NCBI GenBank assembly: GCA_050084515.1
Contig: CM114272.1
Span: 32,798,001 to 32,862,000 of the forward strand
Direction: 5' to 3'
Origin: Blasia pusilla
Taxonomy: Eukaryota; Marchantiophyta; Marchantiopsida; Blasiales
DNA: 64,000 bases
The notes beneath the pieces were generated by a model that saw only the letters and a list, made by a program, of their open reading frames with translations, was not told the DNA's origin and did no database searches. This document shows, in pieces, positions 22,740 through 34,831 of this stretch (position 1 is the stretch's first letter; every line of letters begins with the position of its first letter). The translations under genes and the position numbers were made by a program.

Positions 22740-23560
22740 TTTTCTCCTAGTGTTACATGTTTTTAATAGGAGAATCTTATATAGGGGAGGGGAAGAGCTA
22801 TAATATTGAATTGTCCATAGGGAAGGGGAAATGAGGAAAAGAAAATGATGAATTCTAAGATAAAAGGTCTTCATAAGGAAAATTTTATATTCATTTTTCA
22901 GTAGGAGAGGCAAAAAGAGATTGACAATTTCGAATAAGTAAGAGAATGTGTGAGAAAGGATAAATTTTCAACAAGGAAGTGTTGGATAAGGGGGGGAAAA
23001 GTGATTAGTAATTTGCAATAATCAAGGAGAAAAAATAATTTTTCCAATAGGGAAGGTAAAGAGTGAAAGAGATAAATTTTCAAAAACAAAGACTCCATAA
23101 AGAATGTATTAAGAAAGAGATGAGTAATTTCTTATAAAAGAGGGGAAGAGATTGAGGAAAATTTTCTCAAATTAAAGGAAGAGGAAAAGCAATTAAAAAG
23201 ATTTTATTCATGAGAAAAAATTTGAGTTGTTTAATTTTCAATTGGGGGAGTCCTTGAGATAATTTTAATTTTTGATAGAGAAGTGAAAAAGGATAAATTT
23301 AGAAAGAAATATTTTTCCTTTTTTTTCGAAAAGAAAAGGGAGAAGAGATAACATTCAATTCTAAAAAGAGGAAAAAAAATGAAAGAGTTTACTTTCAAAG
23401 AAAGAAAATTTTCAAAATTTTAAATATGGGAAATTGAGAAATAAATAATTTTGAGTACGTGAGGAGAAACCTAAGAAGGGATGAATTTCCAATGTGGGTG
23501 TAGGAAGAAAATTAGAAATTTTCAATTAGAGAGAATTTGATGACATTGATTTGAAAACAT
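22740..23560 (+). repeat. Purine-rich degenerate tandem array
   Basis: About 800 bp in which the plus strand is strongly purine-biased. The theme GATAAATTTTCAA followed by (A/G)GGAAG-type runs recurs at irregular 40-70 bp spacing (for example near 22960, 23040, 23065, 23230, 23520). Units are too diverged to define a period by eye. No gene. Confidence 0.5.
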
Positions 23561-24591
23561 AAGAGAATTTTCTCACCTACTTTTCAAAATAATTTTCAAT
23601 AAAATTCTCTTATGTATGTATAGTGCTTTTTTAAGAACATGATGTTAATTCTATATCCTACTTCATAGACTTGATTTATTTTCGTAATTGATAAAGTATG
23701 CCACGTCATCAAAAACATTCATGTGCGCTATGAGGTTCCAACGTTTTTCCTTCGTCCCAACGTAGAATCCCTATTGGCTTCCACGGAGAGTGTAGGGGAA
23801 CCAACACATCACCTCCATTGAGTTTAGGAAGGGAACGGGAGAAGAAGAGATGACTTGATAGGAGCATACAGCAAAAATCAAATCCTTTAGTCTTCGTCAT
23901 GAGTAAAGATACTTCTTATGAAGTCCAATCCAGTGTTACGAGTGGGATGATAAGAGATCATTCCAGAGGAAATTCCATGGCATTTCTCATATGGCTAACT
24001 TTTGTACTTGTATAACACCTCAGCAGATTCAGTAAGACATGAAAAACTCACTGACTTGCTGGGAGAGAGGAGAGCACATTCCATGAGGACACACACAGGT
24101 TGAATTTCAGATAGAAACCAAAGGCCCTCATCTTTGATCATCCTTCATAAATTCACCTGAACCACTTGTCCACTTTTCTAGACCACAACCGTAGAATATT
24201 CGGAATTCAGTTCCTTCTCTCATCCAGTCATACCAGATGGTAAAAAATCTCTCCCCACAGGACACCATAAGTCCAGTCTCCACAAGCACTCCTCATGTTG
24301 CTGTTGTAATGGAAGCTTCATTTGTGCAACTCCTAGTTGTGAAAACTTCTAGGGCTTGTTAGGAGATTGCAGACTTTGCCGGCAATGTAGGTGTATATAG
24401 TGAGGTTCACAGTGGGAGTGAGTCGGGCTCCTGGAAATTGTCTGAACTCTCAGCAGATGCTCACTTCAAGTTCGCATGTTTGTGAGGTGGTCGGAATGCA
24501 TGTAAGGAAGACCACCGCACTGAGAGGGGTGTGTTGCCAGAAAGGGACAGTAGCTGTGTTAGGAGAAGATCTACTTGTATGAAGTTCCAAC
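23561..24591. other. 3' flank of the histidine phosphatase gene
   Basis: No gene is recognised. The right part probably holds the 3' UTR of the minus-strand gene ending at 24592. Poly(A) signals are not distinctive. Confidence 0.4.
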
Positions 24592-27500
24592 TCATTGAAC
24601 CACACCTTCCAAATCGCTGGAGTCCGGCTTAACAATTCCCAGGAGTTTCCAACCACCCAGCCCGGCAGATTCAAATGCCTGTATCAAATCAGAGCACACA
24701 ATATGCAGAACAGCTTCCATGAGTCTAGAGCCTTTTGTTTGTTGGCAGAATTTGGATCATTTCAGCTGTGAACAGCAGAACTTTGCTTGTGAGAGGATTT
24801 CATCGCACCTACTGATACAGAATAATTAACCAGGTGAAGAAGTAACCTACTTCTTGCCAAGACTTGCCATGGGCTTCAAGAAGAGCTGCATTTGCAGTCT
24901 TAAGCTCCACATGAACACCTGAAAGAAGAGTGGCAGCTTCTTCCCATCCACGATTATGACCCATGCAACTGATTACAAACAGATAAATAATTAGCCTAAG
25001 AGTACCGAGAAGACCAACGATATTAAGTCATATCATCATTTCAACCTCATGGTTAATAGTACTTCTGGCCCCTGTAATGTGGAATGAGTAAAATTGTAAT
25101 ACAAATATCCAACCCGATAGCTGACCTTCTGATTCTTGAATTTCCTCTACTCGTTTTGTATCATTACTTGCCTCCATGGAAACTCTTGAACTCTTGGATC
25201 GTGGAAAGTAACACCGAGGGTCTTGAAACACTTACGTAATAGTGGTGATGTGGTCTTCTGAGTACTCGCAGATAATCTCCTGCAGATGCTGGTGTGTATG
25301 GCCATCCATAGCTGCCACTGAGTAAAAGCTGCTGAGAAATCGCACCTCTGCATCGGATAACTCAGGCACCTGTTGTTGCATGATTTCAAGTGTCTCGCGT
25401 GTTCGTATGGAGTCACTGTAGTGTATGCACTAAAAGCTTCAATAGTCTGGCAGTATTTTATTTCAAATAGAACAATGAATCGGTCTCAATTCAGACAAAT
25501 GATTTGTGATCCAAGCTACAAAAGAGAATGAGAAAACAAATTTCAGAACTTCCAATCACATACTGAATCCCAGAAAAGATATTAATGGAAAATACACTAC
25601 AATTGGAATTTCCATGATACCAATCGTAAGGGATTTTCTATCCATTACTTTGGGACAATTCTGTAGAATGAATGCACATCAACTGTTATGGATGGGTAAT
25701 CCATTGACTTGAAATACTCCCCCATCATGATGGTCAATCCGTCAATGAAAACAAAAGCAGTTTAGGTAACAATCATAATACTGAAACTGCTTTCGACCTG
25801 ATGATCTCTGACTAAGGATTAACTTTATCTTCAAGATGTGCATTTCAAGTTCACCAACAGCTGTGCCAAGCCATAGTTTCTCATATGGAGATAATGTGCT
25901 CTTGGTCAATTACGAAGACCTTACCCTAAATTGTGCTTATCTTCTAAATGCTCTAAGGTTGAATCTTATTCCCGAGTCTGAGGCAATAGGAGCAAGAAAG
26001 GGACTCTGGACACCAGGGACAGAGGCAGTGACAAAAGGAAAGGTGGCAGTGACATGTCCTTGGTCCATGCCCAAAAGCAGAATAGTAATTCTTTGACTGC
26101 AAAACCCTGGTAGTGATAGCAAACTAAAAATGTAGCGCTGTAATGTCTCGGTCAAAGAAAAGAATGGTTTTCTTATGAAAAAACTATGAACTGATGAAGA
26201 TACATAGAAACAGCATCAGATATTTCTTTGAATCCATTGAATCAGTGAAACAACTCCTTGGAATAATCCCTAAACTGATTCTAAGTCTAAAAAATGCTTC
26301 TGATTCTTCTCATGGGACAGTTTATTGGTGAATGTGAGCTACCTTAGTCGCTTCATCGGTGTCACGAAAGCTTCAATATCATCAATTTATTACTCCTATT
26401 GACTGAGCTGAGGAATCGAGCGTGGATGCTTTTGGAGCTGCAGTGTAATGTTGGCTGTTGCTCGGTTCTCCTCATCGGACAGTTTATTGGTGAATCTGGG
26501 CTATCTTAGTTGCTTCATCGATGTTACTAAAGCTTGAATATCATCAATCTACTACTACTACTGAATCACCTGCAAAGGATGAGCTGAGGTATCCAGCCTG
26601 GATGCTTTTGGAGCTGCAGTGCAATATTGGCTGCGGCCTGGCGTCCTCGTTTGCTCAAAGGTCGTCCATGATCTGAAAGGAAATAGACCAATCAGAGAAA
26701 CCAAAAGTTCACCTGGATAATCGTGCCTGAAAGATTCAACACCCCATTATGAAACCAACAACGTTCAAAATCATCACACGTGTGATCAACCAGAAGCCAG
26801 CTAGGACACAGAATTTATCAAGGCCTGCATGTGCTCATTAACCTACAACTACTGTGTCTAGCCCACCAAAGTAAAAGAGAATTAGATAGATTGGAGACAC
26901 AGGACTTGGATTTCAGGGAGACCCATGACCTACAGAGAAGGGCAAATATCTCGAAGACATCATGCCTTGGTCTGGGATTGCTCGTCATTGGCTCTATCGT
27001 GGTCACAGATACCAATTCAGGGCGGCTGAGAAGTCCCCAGAATTTTTCCGCACAACATCCAGTACCATGTGTCACTGTTTCCAACTACTCTTACGGCAGC
27101 AAGTTCCATTCGACCGCTAAAATCATTCTTGTATTCTTAGCTTTTGAAAAGACACAGAATGAAATTCGACCTTGAGCTACCTGGTCGAATTTGGAAAGAT
27201 TCTTATCAGACTCATAAACTGAGATTGTAAAATATGAGTGCACAGGATGATTCGAGGCCAAGGCTGCAGGAGGTGGAAAGTGATGAATTTATACCTTTGA
27301 TAGAACGATCAGACCAAGAGCTTTTAGCATGGCGCAAGAGTATAAGTCGACGAAGAGACGGCTCCACACTCGCACTGAGCTGCGTCCCGCCGACGATCTT
27401 CTCTGTAACGACACAAAAGACTGGTAATGTCCTCCCCGTTGAAGATGGGCCCGGGGAACTGAGTTGCGGACAATGCGAAGGGTTTCGCTTAGAGATGAGA

Positions 27501-27676
27501 AACACAGACCCAAAGCCTAACCAAGTACTTCGTCGTTGGGAACATGATCTAGACGATTCGAAGTTCCAAAGCCTCGATTGCTTTTCCGATTTCCATCGTC
27601 CGCTGAAACTGCAGTCGCTCACATTCAAATTACTTGGCTTTCGTAAACAACCGTCCCGGATCGCCAACGCGGCCAT
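24592..27676 (-). CDS. SixA-type histidine phosphatase (phosphoglycerate mutase-like), five exons
   Basis: Exons on the minus strand: 27295-27676, 26570-26672, 25236-25415, 24851-24968 and 24592-24678. All four introns are GT-AG and phases match, giving 870 nt and 289 residues. Residues 1-105 are Ser/Arg-rich and transit-like, suggesting plastid or mitochondrion. The domain begins with LRRLILLRHAKSSW (catalytic His about 116), continues with HGRPLSKRGRQAAANIALQL (exon 2) and SDSIRTRETLEIM (exon 3), and has the second catalytic His in CMGHNRGWEEAATLL (about 226, exon 4). It ends in GGWKLLGIVKPDSSDLEGVV. This is the SixA-like branch of histidine phosphatases; plants have a plastid-predicted homologue. 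Substrate unknown. I chose ATG 27676 because the next codon upstream in frame that could start is GTG. The copy looks intact and functional. Confidence 0.92.
26311..26472 (-). pseudogene. Decayed tandem copy of exon 2 of the phosphatase gene
   Basis: A segment of 162 bp is duplicated in tandem with 26473-26660, which contains the real exon 2. Both copies share GACAGTTTATTGGTGAAT and GGATGCTTTTGGAGCTGCAG. On the minus strand the copy still encodes ATANITLQLQKHP but has lost the donor GT after CTCAG, and no good acceptor precedes it. It lies inside intron 2 and is probably skipped. Confidence 0.8.
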
Positions 27677-29034
27677 CCAGGAGCTGCAGTACTTGCCAAG
27701 GGCCCTGCCCACAAGAGTCCTGAATGGAGTGCTCAGCCAAATGGGCTATGGCGGATCTATATGATGATGATATCCCCTCAAGTATCAAGTAATAAATCCC
27801 TCTCTCTCTCTCTCTGTTTGTGTGTGACGCTTAGAAATTATTCAAGATAGAATTCACAAGATTCTAGGCCTCGAGATCGCACAAAGCCCTCAACACTGGC
27901 AATAGCCCCCCATCCAACCCTTGGAGTGCTACCCAACCTAAAAATCCCCTATGAGAAACCCTTCGACGCATCCAATTCCCGTTCTTCTCTGATGAATCCC
28001 ACAATTCTCCACAGGCGCGCACTAAACCCTCCTTCCCCGTCGCTTTCCACAGAATCCCATTCGTCGTTTATTCCGCAGCGTCCACTTTCCGCAAAATCGC
28101 AGTCCTCTCCGGAAGTAGCGCCACCGGAGGGCTCAGCTCACGCCTCGCTCATTACAAATTTCTCCCCGCGGAGGAGTTAGCAATGTCGCAGCTTATCTTG
28201 CCAAGCAAGCTCTGCCACGACAACTTTTTAATCCAGAAATCCGAGCATCAACTGGTTTTTTGAACTCCCAGAATCTAATTGGCCACCCTTGTGCTCCACC
28301 TATCTAGGACCACTCTAGGCTGAGGAATCACCTAGAGAGGGCCGAGCATGGCAGCCGGTCGCCAAATGCCCGGCGCGGTTTTACCTTTCCGATGACCGAG
28401 TGAATCAATCGCCGGAATGAGCTTTGCAAAGGACCTGCGGCCGTTCTAGGGGGGTATGTCCTAAGTCTTCGTCGCTAAGAGTTTGAGTTGGGGGTTGGAA
28501 GGAGCACGGTTGTGACTCGTGAGGGTTCTTCGACGAGGTAGGGCATCTAGAAATTAGTTCGGCCCCTCCCTCCCTCACTAGCACGTTACTTGATTTTAGG
28601 TGGCATATTGGATGATGGAGGGACCAAGTGCGAAAAGAAAATCCAGCATCTCATATTTGGGGTGGTAAACCAAGTGCGACCCTTCATAGGATTTTGAGTT
28701 TTATAATGGAATACATTGGGAATGTATATTCCGATTCGTTCCGGAGACACATCTATTCTATTTTGTATTAATGAAAGAATTATTACTTATCACGGATGCT
28801 AACATCCCACCGTTCAAAGTTCAAAACTTGCATACGAGGGTCAAGAAGTGCAAAATAACTTGCATTCTGCAAGCTCTGCAGTTTGAATCGACTTCTTGTA
28901 GGGATCGTAATAATCCCAACCTATAATTTGTCATAAAAAAGAGTTTTTTAATTTTTACAAAGAAATTCTTAGTTTCTCTTAGAAATCCTATGTTTTTTTG
29001 AACTTTTTCAGAAATTTTTTAGAACTCTTGGAAA
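27677..29034. other. Upstream flank of the phosphatase gene
   Basis: Contains the likely promoter and 5' UTR of the minus-strand gene. A CT microsatellite lies near 27798. A plus-strand open frame of 84 residues (27926-28180), Ser/Pro-rich and transit-like, could be the first exon of a divergent gene, but nothing downstream supports it. The part after 28560 is AT-rich and shows no gene. Confidence 0.4.
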
Positions 29035-30480
29035 GTTTGAGCAATCGGTTCTACAACGAAGGATGGCTCACCACATGCCTGGATTGAGCCTTCACAGTTC
29101 GCATATGAAAGTTGTTTGAAGTATGCAATGAGAGTCCACCTTTGGGCTCTAAATGAATGTATGTCGCAAATAGTTAAGTTTGTGGCGCCCACGCGAGCGG
29201 GGACTCGAGAAGCAAGTCATGATCGTGGGTCCAATGAGGAAAGGCTTTGGTGTGACCCACCAAAGTCAAAATCTAGTCTAGCTAGTGGTGACACCATGAA
29301 GGTCTGCAAGACTAATGCTAGGCAAGTGTAACCATCTTTTGTTAGTCATAGTTAAGTCAGAGTCTATGACATGTAGCGCATAAGTGGGAAAGAAGTAACA
29401 AAAAAGACAAAAGACAAAAACCATGAGACAAAGATGAGAGTGGGGCCATAGGTTGGTGAAAAGTAAGATAAGGATGAGGTTGAGGAAGACAAGGTAGGGA
29501 AATTAGAGTCCAAAGAAGATCCTCTCATGCTATGAGAATAAGACGCGTGGCATAAGGATATGTAGAGTTAATTTTTCTTGATTCTACCTATCTCTAAAAT
29601 ATAAAAGAAGAGGAGAGGCCTTGAGGGGCATTCTACCTTAGAGTAACTCTAGAGTGGTTCCGTGAGCTGGAGAGTTACAGCAAGACACACATATGTCTTA
29701 TAACTAGCCTTAGGTGAGAAAGGGCAGAGCTACTTGTAGGGAGAAAAGCGAGCAAGCAAGGCTTGAGACCTTGGAGCTGAGTGCCAAGTCAAGGGCAAGA
29801 AGGCATGAACACATGAGAAGTCAAAATGGGCAAAACGCCACAAGACTAGTCACAAAACGCAAAGAGCGGCAAGACAACCAAGAAGCGCCAAACATGGAAT
29901 CAATGTGGGTGTTAGCCCTAAGACATATGAAAACCAGCTCTAACCTCCAAGATGCTTTTGGGAAGCCAAGAGTTGCATAATCTTTAAGAAGCCTTTGCCA
30001 AGCCATCTTCATGGATAACTTGTCAAACGTAGGTCCACGAATTGCTAACCATGTTTGGGTTGAGGGCCAAAATCAAGGGCCTAAGGGGGACAATAGGGAA
30101 GGTGGGGTTTCCCCCAAGAACCCTAGAAGTACTTAAAGCGGGGAACATCATCCCTCTCTACTTGCTCAAGTTCTTAAACCATAAACTAACCGTGATACAT
30201 GTTTGGTTGTGTTTCAAATTTGAGATAGGGAGAGCATCTTAAGGAATTAATCAATGCGTTGCGGTATAGGCTAGCGAGTTGGGGAAATTGGTCAAGGTAT
30301 GGGGAAGAGGCTTCCTAGAGAGATGGTACGCACTTAGGTAGACTCGACCCAATTAGTATTATGCAACTTCTCAACTACCTAAGGAACGCGCTATTAATTT
30401 AGTCTTTGGGACTCAATCTAAGTCTTTTGTTTGCAAAGCTCAAGGTCAAGAGTGCTCCGAGGCAAAGCTAGGTGAAGTCT
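29035..30480 (+). repeat. Repeat family C, plus-strand copy
   Basis: Similar to the reverse complement of 1385-1512 and 2760-3420. It is interrupted at 29327-29679 by a solo LTR of element A. It includes GTTAGCCCTAAGACATATG and GGGCCTAAGGGGGACAATAG. No protein is recognised. The left boundary is approximate. Confidence 0.6.
29327..29679 (+). repeat. Solo LTR of the element A family
   Basis: 353 bp from TGTAACCATC to GAGAGTTACA, in the opposite orientation to element A. It is flanked by a perfect 5-bp target duplication GCAAG (29322-29326 and 29680-29684), with no internal region. This is the product of recombination between the two LTRs of a complete insertion. Confidence 0.92.
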
Positions 30481-31311
30481 TCCACCATTACTACAACATC
30501 ATAGAGTCCGTATTAGTGGTGGGAGAACCTTTGTTCATAATATCCTTAGATTGGATAGCTTTGGGAGGTGGAAGGAAAATATTGAAACACGAAAAAGTAG
30601 GGCAGAGAGATGGAATCAAACCGAATATAGAGTACTTTTCCAATACATATTGATATGCTGACATTTTTTCAAACATAGATAATAGTTATACGCATTGTTT
30701 TTTGTGCTCTTAAGTTTTCATCTCATCTCTCTACAAATCAACTATTGAAAGACTCCATGTCCTTGTAGTTGCAAGCTACTACATTTGATATTGTATCTTC
30801 ATATCATGTTGGTCAAGTTTAGAAGATGACATATTGCAATGAGGATAGATCATTGCATGTTGTTTCTTTTCATCATAGTTCATGTATCGTTAGAAACTAC
30901 AGTATTTCTTAAAATTCCATTTTGTACATGTTTTGTGCATGTCCATATATTAAAATGCTTATCTAGGATAAGTTCTCATTTGATCTTAAATGAGGGATTA
31001 CCAGTAAGTGATTTCAAATGGTAAAATTTGTGTCACGCTTAGTTTATCACAGACATAGTTATCAAGGGAGAGGAGGTTGACTAAGATGAATGTAACCTTT
31101 CGTAGAATGTGTTGAAATCCAAAGAAATTTATTGAATCATATTTGATTGAGAAGAATCTCTTATTGTGAATGAAGATTGAACTGTTTGCTTTGCTTCTCG
31201 TTATGAATGGCTATTATGGTTCATTATAAATTAAAAAAGGGTATGTAAGAATGTAGTTCTGCATATTTGAAGGTTGAGGAGTTGTGAAGCATGCATTTGT
31301 TTGTGATCGTT
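30481..31311. other. Non-coding, no gene seen
   Basis: AT-rich, only short chance frames. No repeat family assigned. Confidence 0.4.
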
Positions 31312-31861
31312 TGTCGCGACCCTCATAACCAAACGATCCAGTCCCAAAAAGACTTGACATTAGAAGGTTTTTGTTGATGAGGGGATCAACCTCTAAAGCA
31401 GGGTGAGTGTCGTGACCCTCATAACCAAACAAGCGCCAAGCAGAATATCAAAACTCTAACGGGTTCAAGCTAGGATGGTTTGTGCGTTGGAGTGGTCTCT
31501 TGGAAGAGATGCAAGAGACACAAGAGATGAGATGCGAACAAGGTTGAGCATTTCATGCATTACGATCGCGACTAGGAAATCTGAACCAAACATGAACGAG
31601 GACTTGAAAGGAGTCGAGTCTAGGAAGAGTGCCAAAAAAGTGAGAACCGGATTTGGAACGTGACCAGCGTTCGGGATTTTGACTGTGTTATGGACCATAA
31701 CTTTTAGTCCCAAAATGAGTTTGGGACAAATAAGGTGGCGTTGGAAAGCTTATGCAAAGTCACTTCCAATGCACCAAAGATCTTGGAAAATACACTAGCG
31801 CTAGCAGAGTTTGAGAAACTTCCCAACAAAAGCTGTATGGGGAGTTGGGTTGAGGGCCTAA
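31312..31861 (+). repeat. Two 5' fragments of LTR family B
   Basis: A short piece starts at 31312 (TGTCGCGACCCTCATAACC) and fades after about 30 bases. A longer piece starts at 31408 (TGTCGTGACCCTCATAACC) and matches the first 450 bases of the family B LTRs, to about 31861. There it is cut and joined to the methyltransferase-like region of element D1. Confidence 0.75.
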
Positions 31862-32480
31862 AGGGCAATGTAATTGGTACATTATGGAGAATGTACCAAT
31901 TTTGGGCGATTTGAGGTCCCATGTGGTGACGAGTGCACATCAAGTGCGCGCGTGGATCGGCCTGGCAGTTTTGTTGGATACAGCGAGTGTGGGTTCACGA
32001 GCACATTGCCCGTATCTTTGGTGGACCAACTTGGTACCACACAAGGTATTGTGGAGGGCATATGAGAGAGTGGAGCTCCCCTCCGATTTGTTGGTGGATT
32101 CTATATTGCATCCGGGCCGTCGATCACAGGCAGTGAGGCACGATGATCGACCGCCGTTGACTGTAGTCAACACGATTGGCATGCCACGGGCAACCTTTCC
32201 CACATTGGTGAGTTTTCCCGCTTCTTATGCATTCAATGAGGCCGAACCTGGCTTGGTTTGGGATGACTAGGTATAGAGGTTGGTGGAGCCCAACGCCAAT
32301 GAGTGAGAGCGAGCGATGGGATTCCCCACAGGAGTGACGACAGTACCGTCACTATCAGAGGAATCACAATGTCATGTCTTGGGTCAGGAAATGGACCTGA
32401 ATTGCTTGACATGGATTTTCAGCTTAGGAGTAGTTGAGCATCATAGTTTGAGGATGCGACAGATCACAGCAGTTGCATTA
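31862..32480 (+). pseudogene. Cytosine-5 DNA methyltransferase-like module of D1 (C-terminal half)
   Basis: Read in one frame with only three stops after residue about 135. In order: ENV at 31887-31895 (motif VI); LLDTASVGSRAH followed by LWWTNL near 31970-32030 (motif VIII region, laid out as in DNMT3-type enzymes where a His/Arg stretch precedes an aromatic-rich N-L); TLVSF near 32205 (motif IX position); ERAMGFPTGVT near 32310 (the conserved acidic-x-x-x-GFP stretch); and GQEMDLNCLTWI near 32380 (motif X). Motifs I (SAM-binding) and IV (catalytic Pro-Cys) would lie upstream and are cut off at 31862. It lies directly before reverse transcriptase in the same reading direction. Assignment is by motif order and could be tested by profile search. 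Confidence 0.72.
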
Positions 32481-32869
32481 GTGAGCCCCATGCCACCAAG
32501 ACGATTGAGGCAGTGGCTCGGGCGAGACTCGAGGAGATCGACACACCAAGGATGATCAAGAGAGACACCCTTGGACTTCTAGGGATGTTTTGCAGCTACG
32601 CCATGAGATGGTAGCCACAACATCGAGCGTGGTTTCGCGAACTACACATGGAGATCTGATTTTGCAGTTGGCTGCAAGGGAGCAGTCGAGTTTTGTTGTA
32701 CCAGATGGGGTTGCACCATAACAACCACCGACACCCGTGCCGGAGAGTCCTACCATAGTCACGATTGAGACTTGGGAGCCAGATATGGGCCCTAAGTTGA
32801 CAAGAGGAAAGCGGCGCCAAATACACTAGTTCCTAAGGAGTTCTAGGAACTGTTTTCCATTTAGTATGC

Positions 32870-33740
32870 ATGATTTGGGTACGCTGAAGGGTCCTGGGTT
32901 CCGCATTGAGTTGTCCAGTGACACACTAATCTTCCGAAGACCCTACATGAACAGTGACATGGAGAGGGCTTTGATTCAGAGTAGGAGCCACGACTAGTGG
33001 AGATGTCGCATGGAGAGTATGCATCTGCCACTGTCATGCTCGTCAAGAAGGATGTCCATGGCAATTGGACGGATAGGCGGATGTGTGGAGATTACCGACC
33101 TACCAATTGGCAGACGAAGTTCGATAGGTATGCCATGCCCCACTCTTGAGGAGATCTTTGATGCTATTGGGCATGCTAAGGTCTTCAGTTCGTTAGATCT
33201 TCGAGCCGAATACCATCAGTTGCCTATCAGATTGGAGGACAGGCAAAAGACGGCATTTTGGGGCATCGATCCTCATGGGAAGGATTGCTTGTACCAGTGG
33301 CGAATCTTACCATTTGGGCTAAAGAACACCCCGGTGGAGTTTCAGAGGGTCATGGATAGGATCTTGGCAGGTTTGGATTTTGCTAGGTGTTATATTTATG
33401 ACATTGTAGTCTTTAGCGCCACGGTTGAGGAGCATGAGCGACATCTAGAGGAGGTGTATTGACGATTGCAGTTACATGGGCTCAAGCTACATCTAGGCAA
33501 GTGCAAGTTCTTCTACAACCAGATTGAGTACCAAGGTCATACGATATACCCATGTGGCCTTGGTATGCATCAAATGAAGATAGAGCCTATTTCACGTATT
33601 CCACGCCCTACACATGTGAGTCGAGTTTGTGCATTCATGGGATTAGAAAACTTCTATCCATGGTACATCAAGGGTTTCAGCTCGATTGCAAAGCCACTGA
33701 CCTTTTTGACCAAGGTGGATTAGGAGTGGGATTGGGGGGA
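32870..33740 (+). pseudogene. Reverse transcriptase of D1
   Basis: Palm motifs are readable in several frames: HGEYASATVMLVKKDVHGNW near 33010, SSLDLRAEYHQLPI near 33190, LPFGLKNTPVEFQRVMDRIL near 33310. The catalytic box reads YIYDIVVFS, so the first Asp is Tyr. D3 has the intact YIDDILVFS at the same place. The thumb follows (LHLGKCKFFYNQIEYQGH). The enzyme would be inactive. Confidence 0.85.
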
Positions 33741-34190
33741 TGAGCAAGAGAGAGTATTTCAGATGCTCAAGGACATATTGACGTCCATGGCCATATTGGG
33801 GAGACCGATCAGGGGGCATCCTTTCCAATTGCATATTGATTGGAGCATGTTGGGGCTTGCAGCCGTGCTCACCCAGCATGAAAATGATGGTACAGAGTTC
33901 ATGGTGGCTTACGCTAGTCGCTCAAACAACGTTGCAGAAGAGAAGTATAGCTCGTATGAGGGTGAGTGCTTGGCTGCAGTGTGGGTTGTTGCACATTTCA
34001 GATGTTATCTATTCGAAAATCCCCTTACAATCATTATTGATCATCAACCACTTAAGTGGTTGATGGAGTCCGACAAGCTTACAGGGAAGCGTGCGAGGTG
34101 GGCTCTTTTGGTGCTGGAGTATGACTTCTAGGTGGTGCATAGACCTGGGACGCTCAACCACGATGTAGATTATTTGAGCCGTAACCCATG
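33741..34190 (+). pseudogene. RNase H of D1
   Basis: Open frame from 33763 with HIDWSMLGLAAVLTQH (first catalytic Asp), YSSYEGECLAAVWVVAHFR (Glu), and IIDHQPLKWLM (Asp). A stop precedes the final VDYLSRN. It shares this layout with D3. Confidence 0.8.
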
Positions 34191-34319
34191 CTCGAGTTAG
34201 TGAGATGTGACTGGAGCTTGTTGGCATGGTGAGAATGATGAGGAGTTGGTGTCAGGATGACATGCGTCAGCCTATTTGGGCTTGTTAGCTATGGAGAGCC
34301 AGATTGCTGAGACTTTGAT

Positions 34320-34800
34320 GGCGAGGCATGCAGACTAACGTTCAACAGTTTGTTGCTAGATGCATGGTGTGTGATTGAGTCTGAGCATCGTTCAATGCTC
34401 CGACTCCACAGTTGCATCCACTTTCAATCATGGGTTTAGGTTATAGATGGATTTTGGATTTTGCAGGACCTTTGCCTTTGATGGAGCGCCATAGTCGTTA
34501 TGTGTTGGTGATGGTCGAGCACTTCTCGAAGTGGATAGAGTTGGTTGCATTGCCTGACGAAGCGAGTGAGGGAGTAGCGTATGCCTTCCTAGATTGAGTG
34601 CTGAGTCATTACGGTGCACCTGCTGAGGTGTTGACAGACCAGGATACGGATTTTCAGGGGGAGTTTGAGGCCTTGTGTGATCATGCAATGATCGACCACC
34701 GCACCACTTCGCGAGATCATCTTGAAGCGGATGGATTAGCGGAGAGGGTTGTGCAGACCATGAAGAGAGGATTACGCAAGTATGGCTTGTAGAGAGGTCA
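34320..34800 (+). pseudogene. Integrase zinc-finger end and catalytic core of D1
   Basis: The Cys pair of the zinc finger survives near 34350 (ARCMVCD). The core begins WILDFAGPLPL (first Asp), then LTDQDTDFQGEFEALC (second Asp) and DGLAERVVQTMKRGL (Glu). Two stops interrupt it. Sequence between RNase H and the finger is shortened compared with D3. Confidence 0.75.
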
Positions 34801-34831
34801 CCTAGGAGATTGGGACCTTCAATTTCCGTGG

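Noticed and set aside
25836-26096. 86-residue open frame inside the phosphatase gene
   Set aside because: It lies within intron 2 and shows no similarity to expected exons; the true exon 3 is at 25236-25415.
27234-27764. 176-residue plus-strand open frame
   Set aside because: It is antisense to exon 1 of the histidine phosphatase gene, whose minus-strand exons splice into a full conserved domain.
27926-28180. Possible transit-peptide first exon of a divergent gene
   Set aside because: No plausible donor leading to a recognisable downstream exon; kept only as a note in the flank description.
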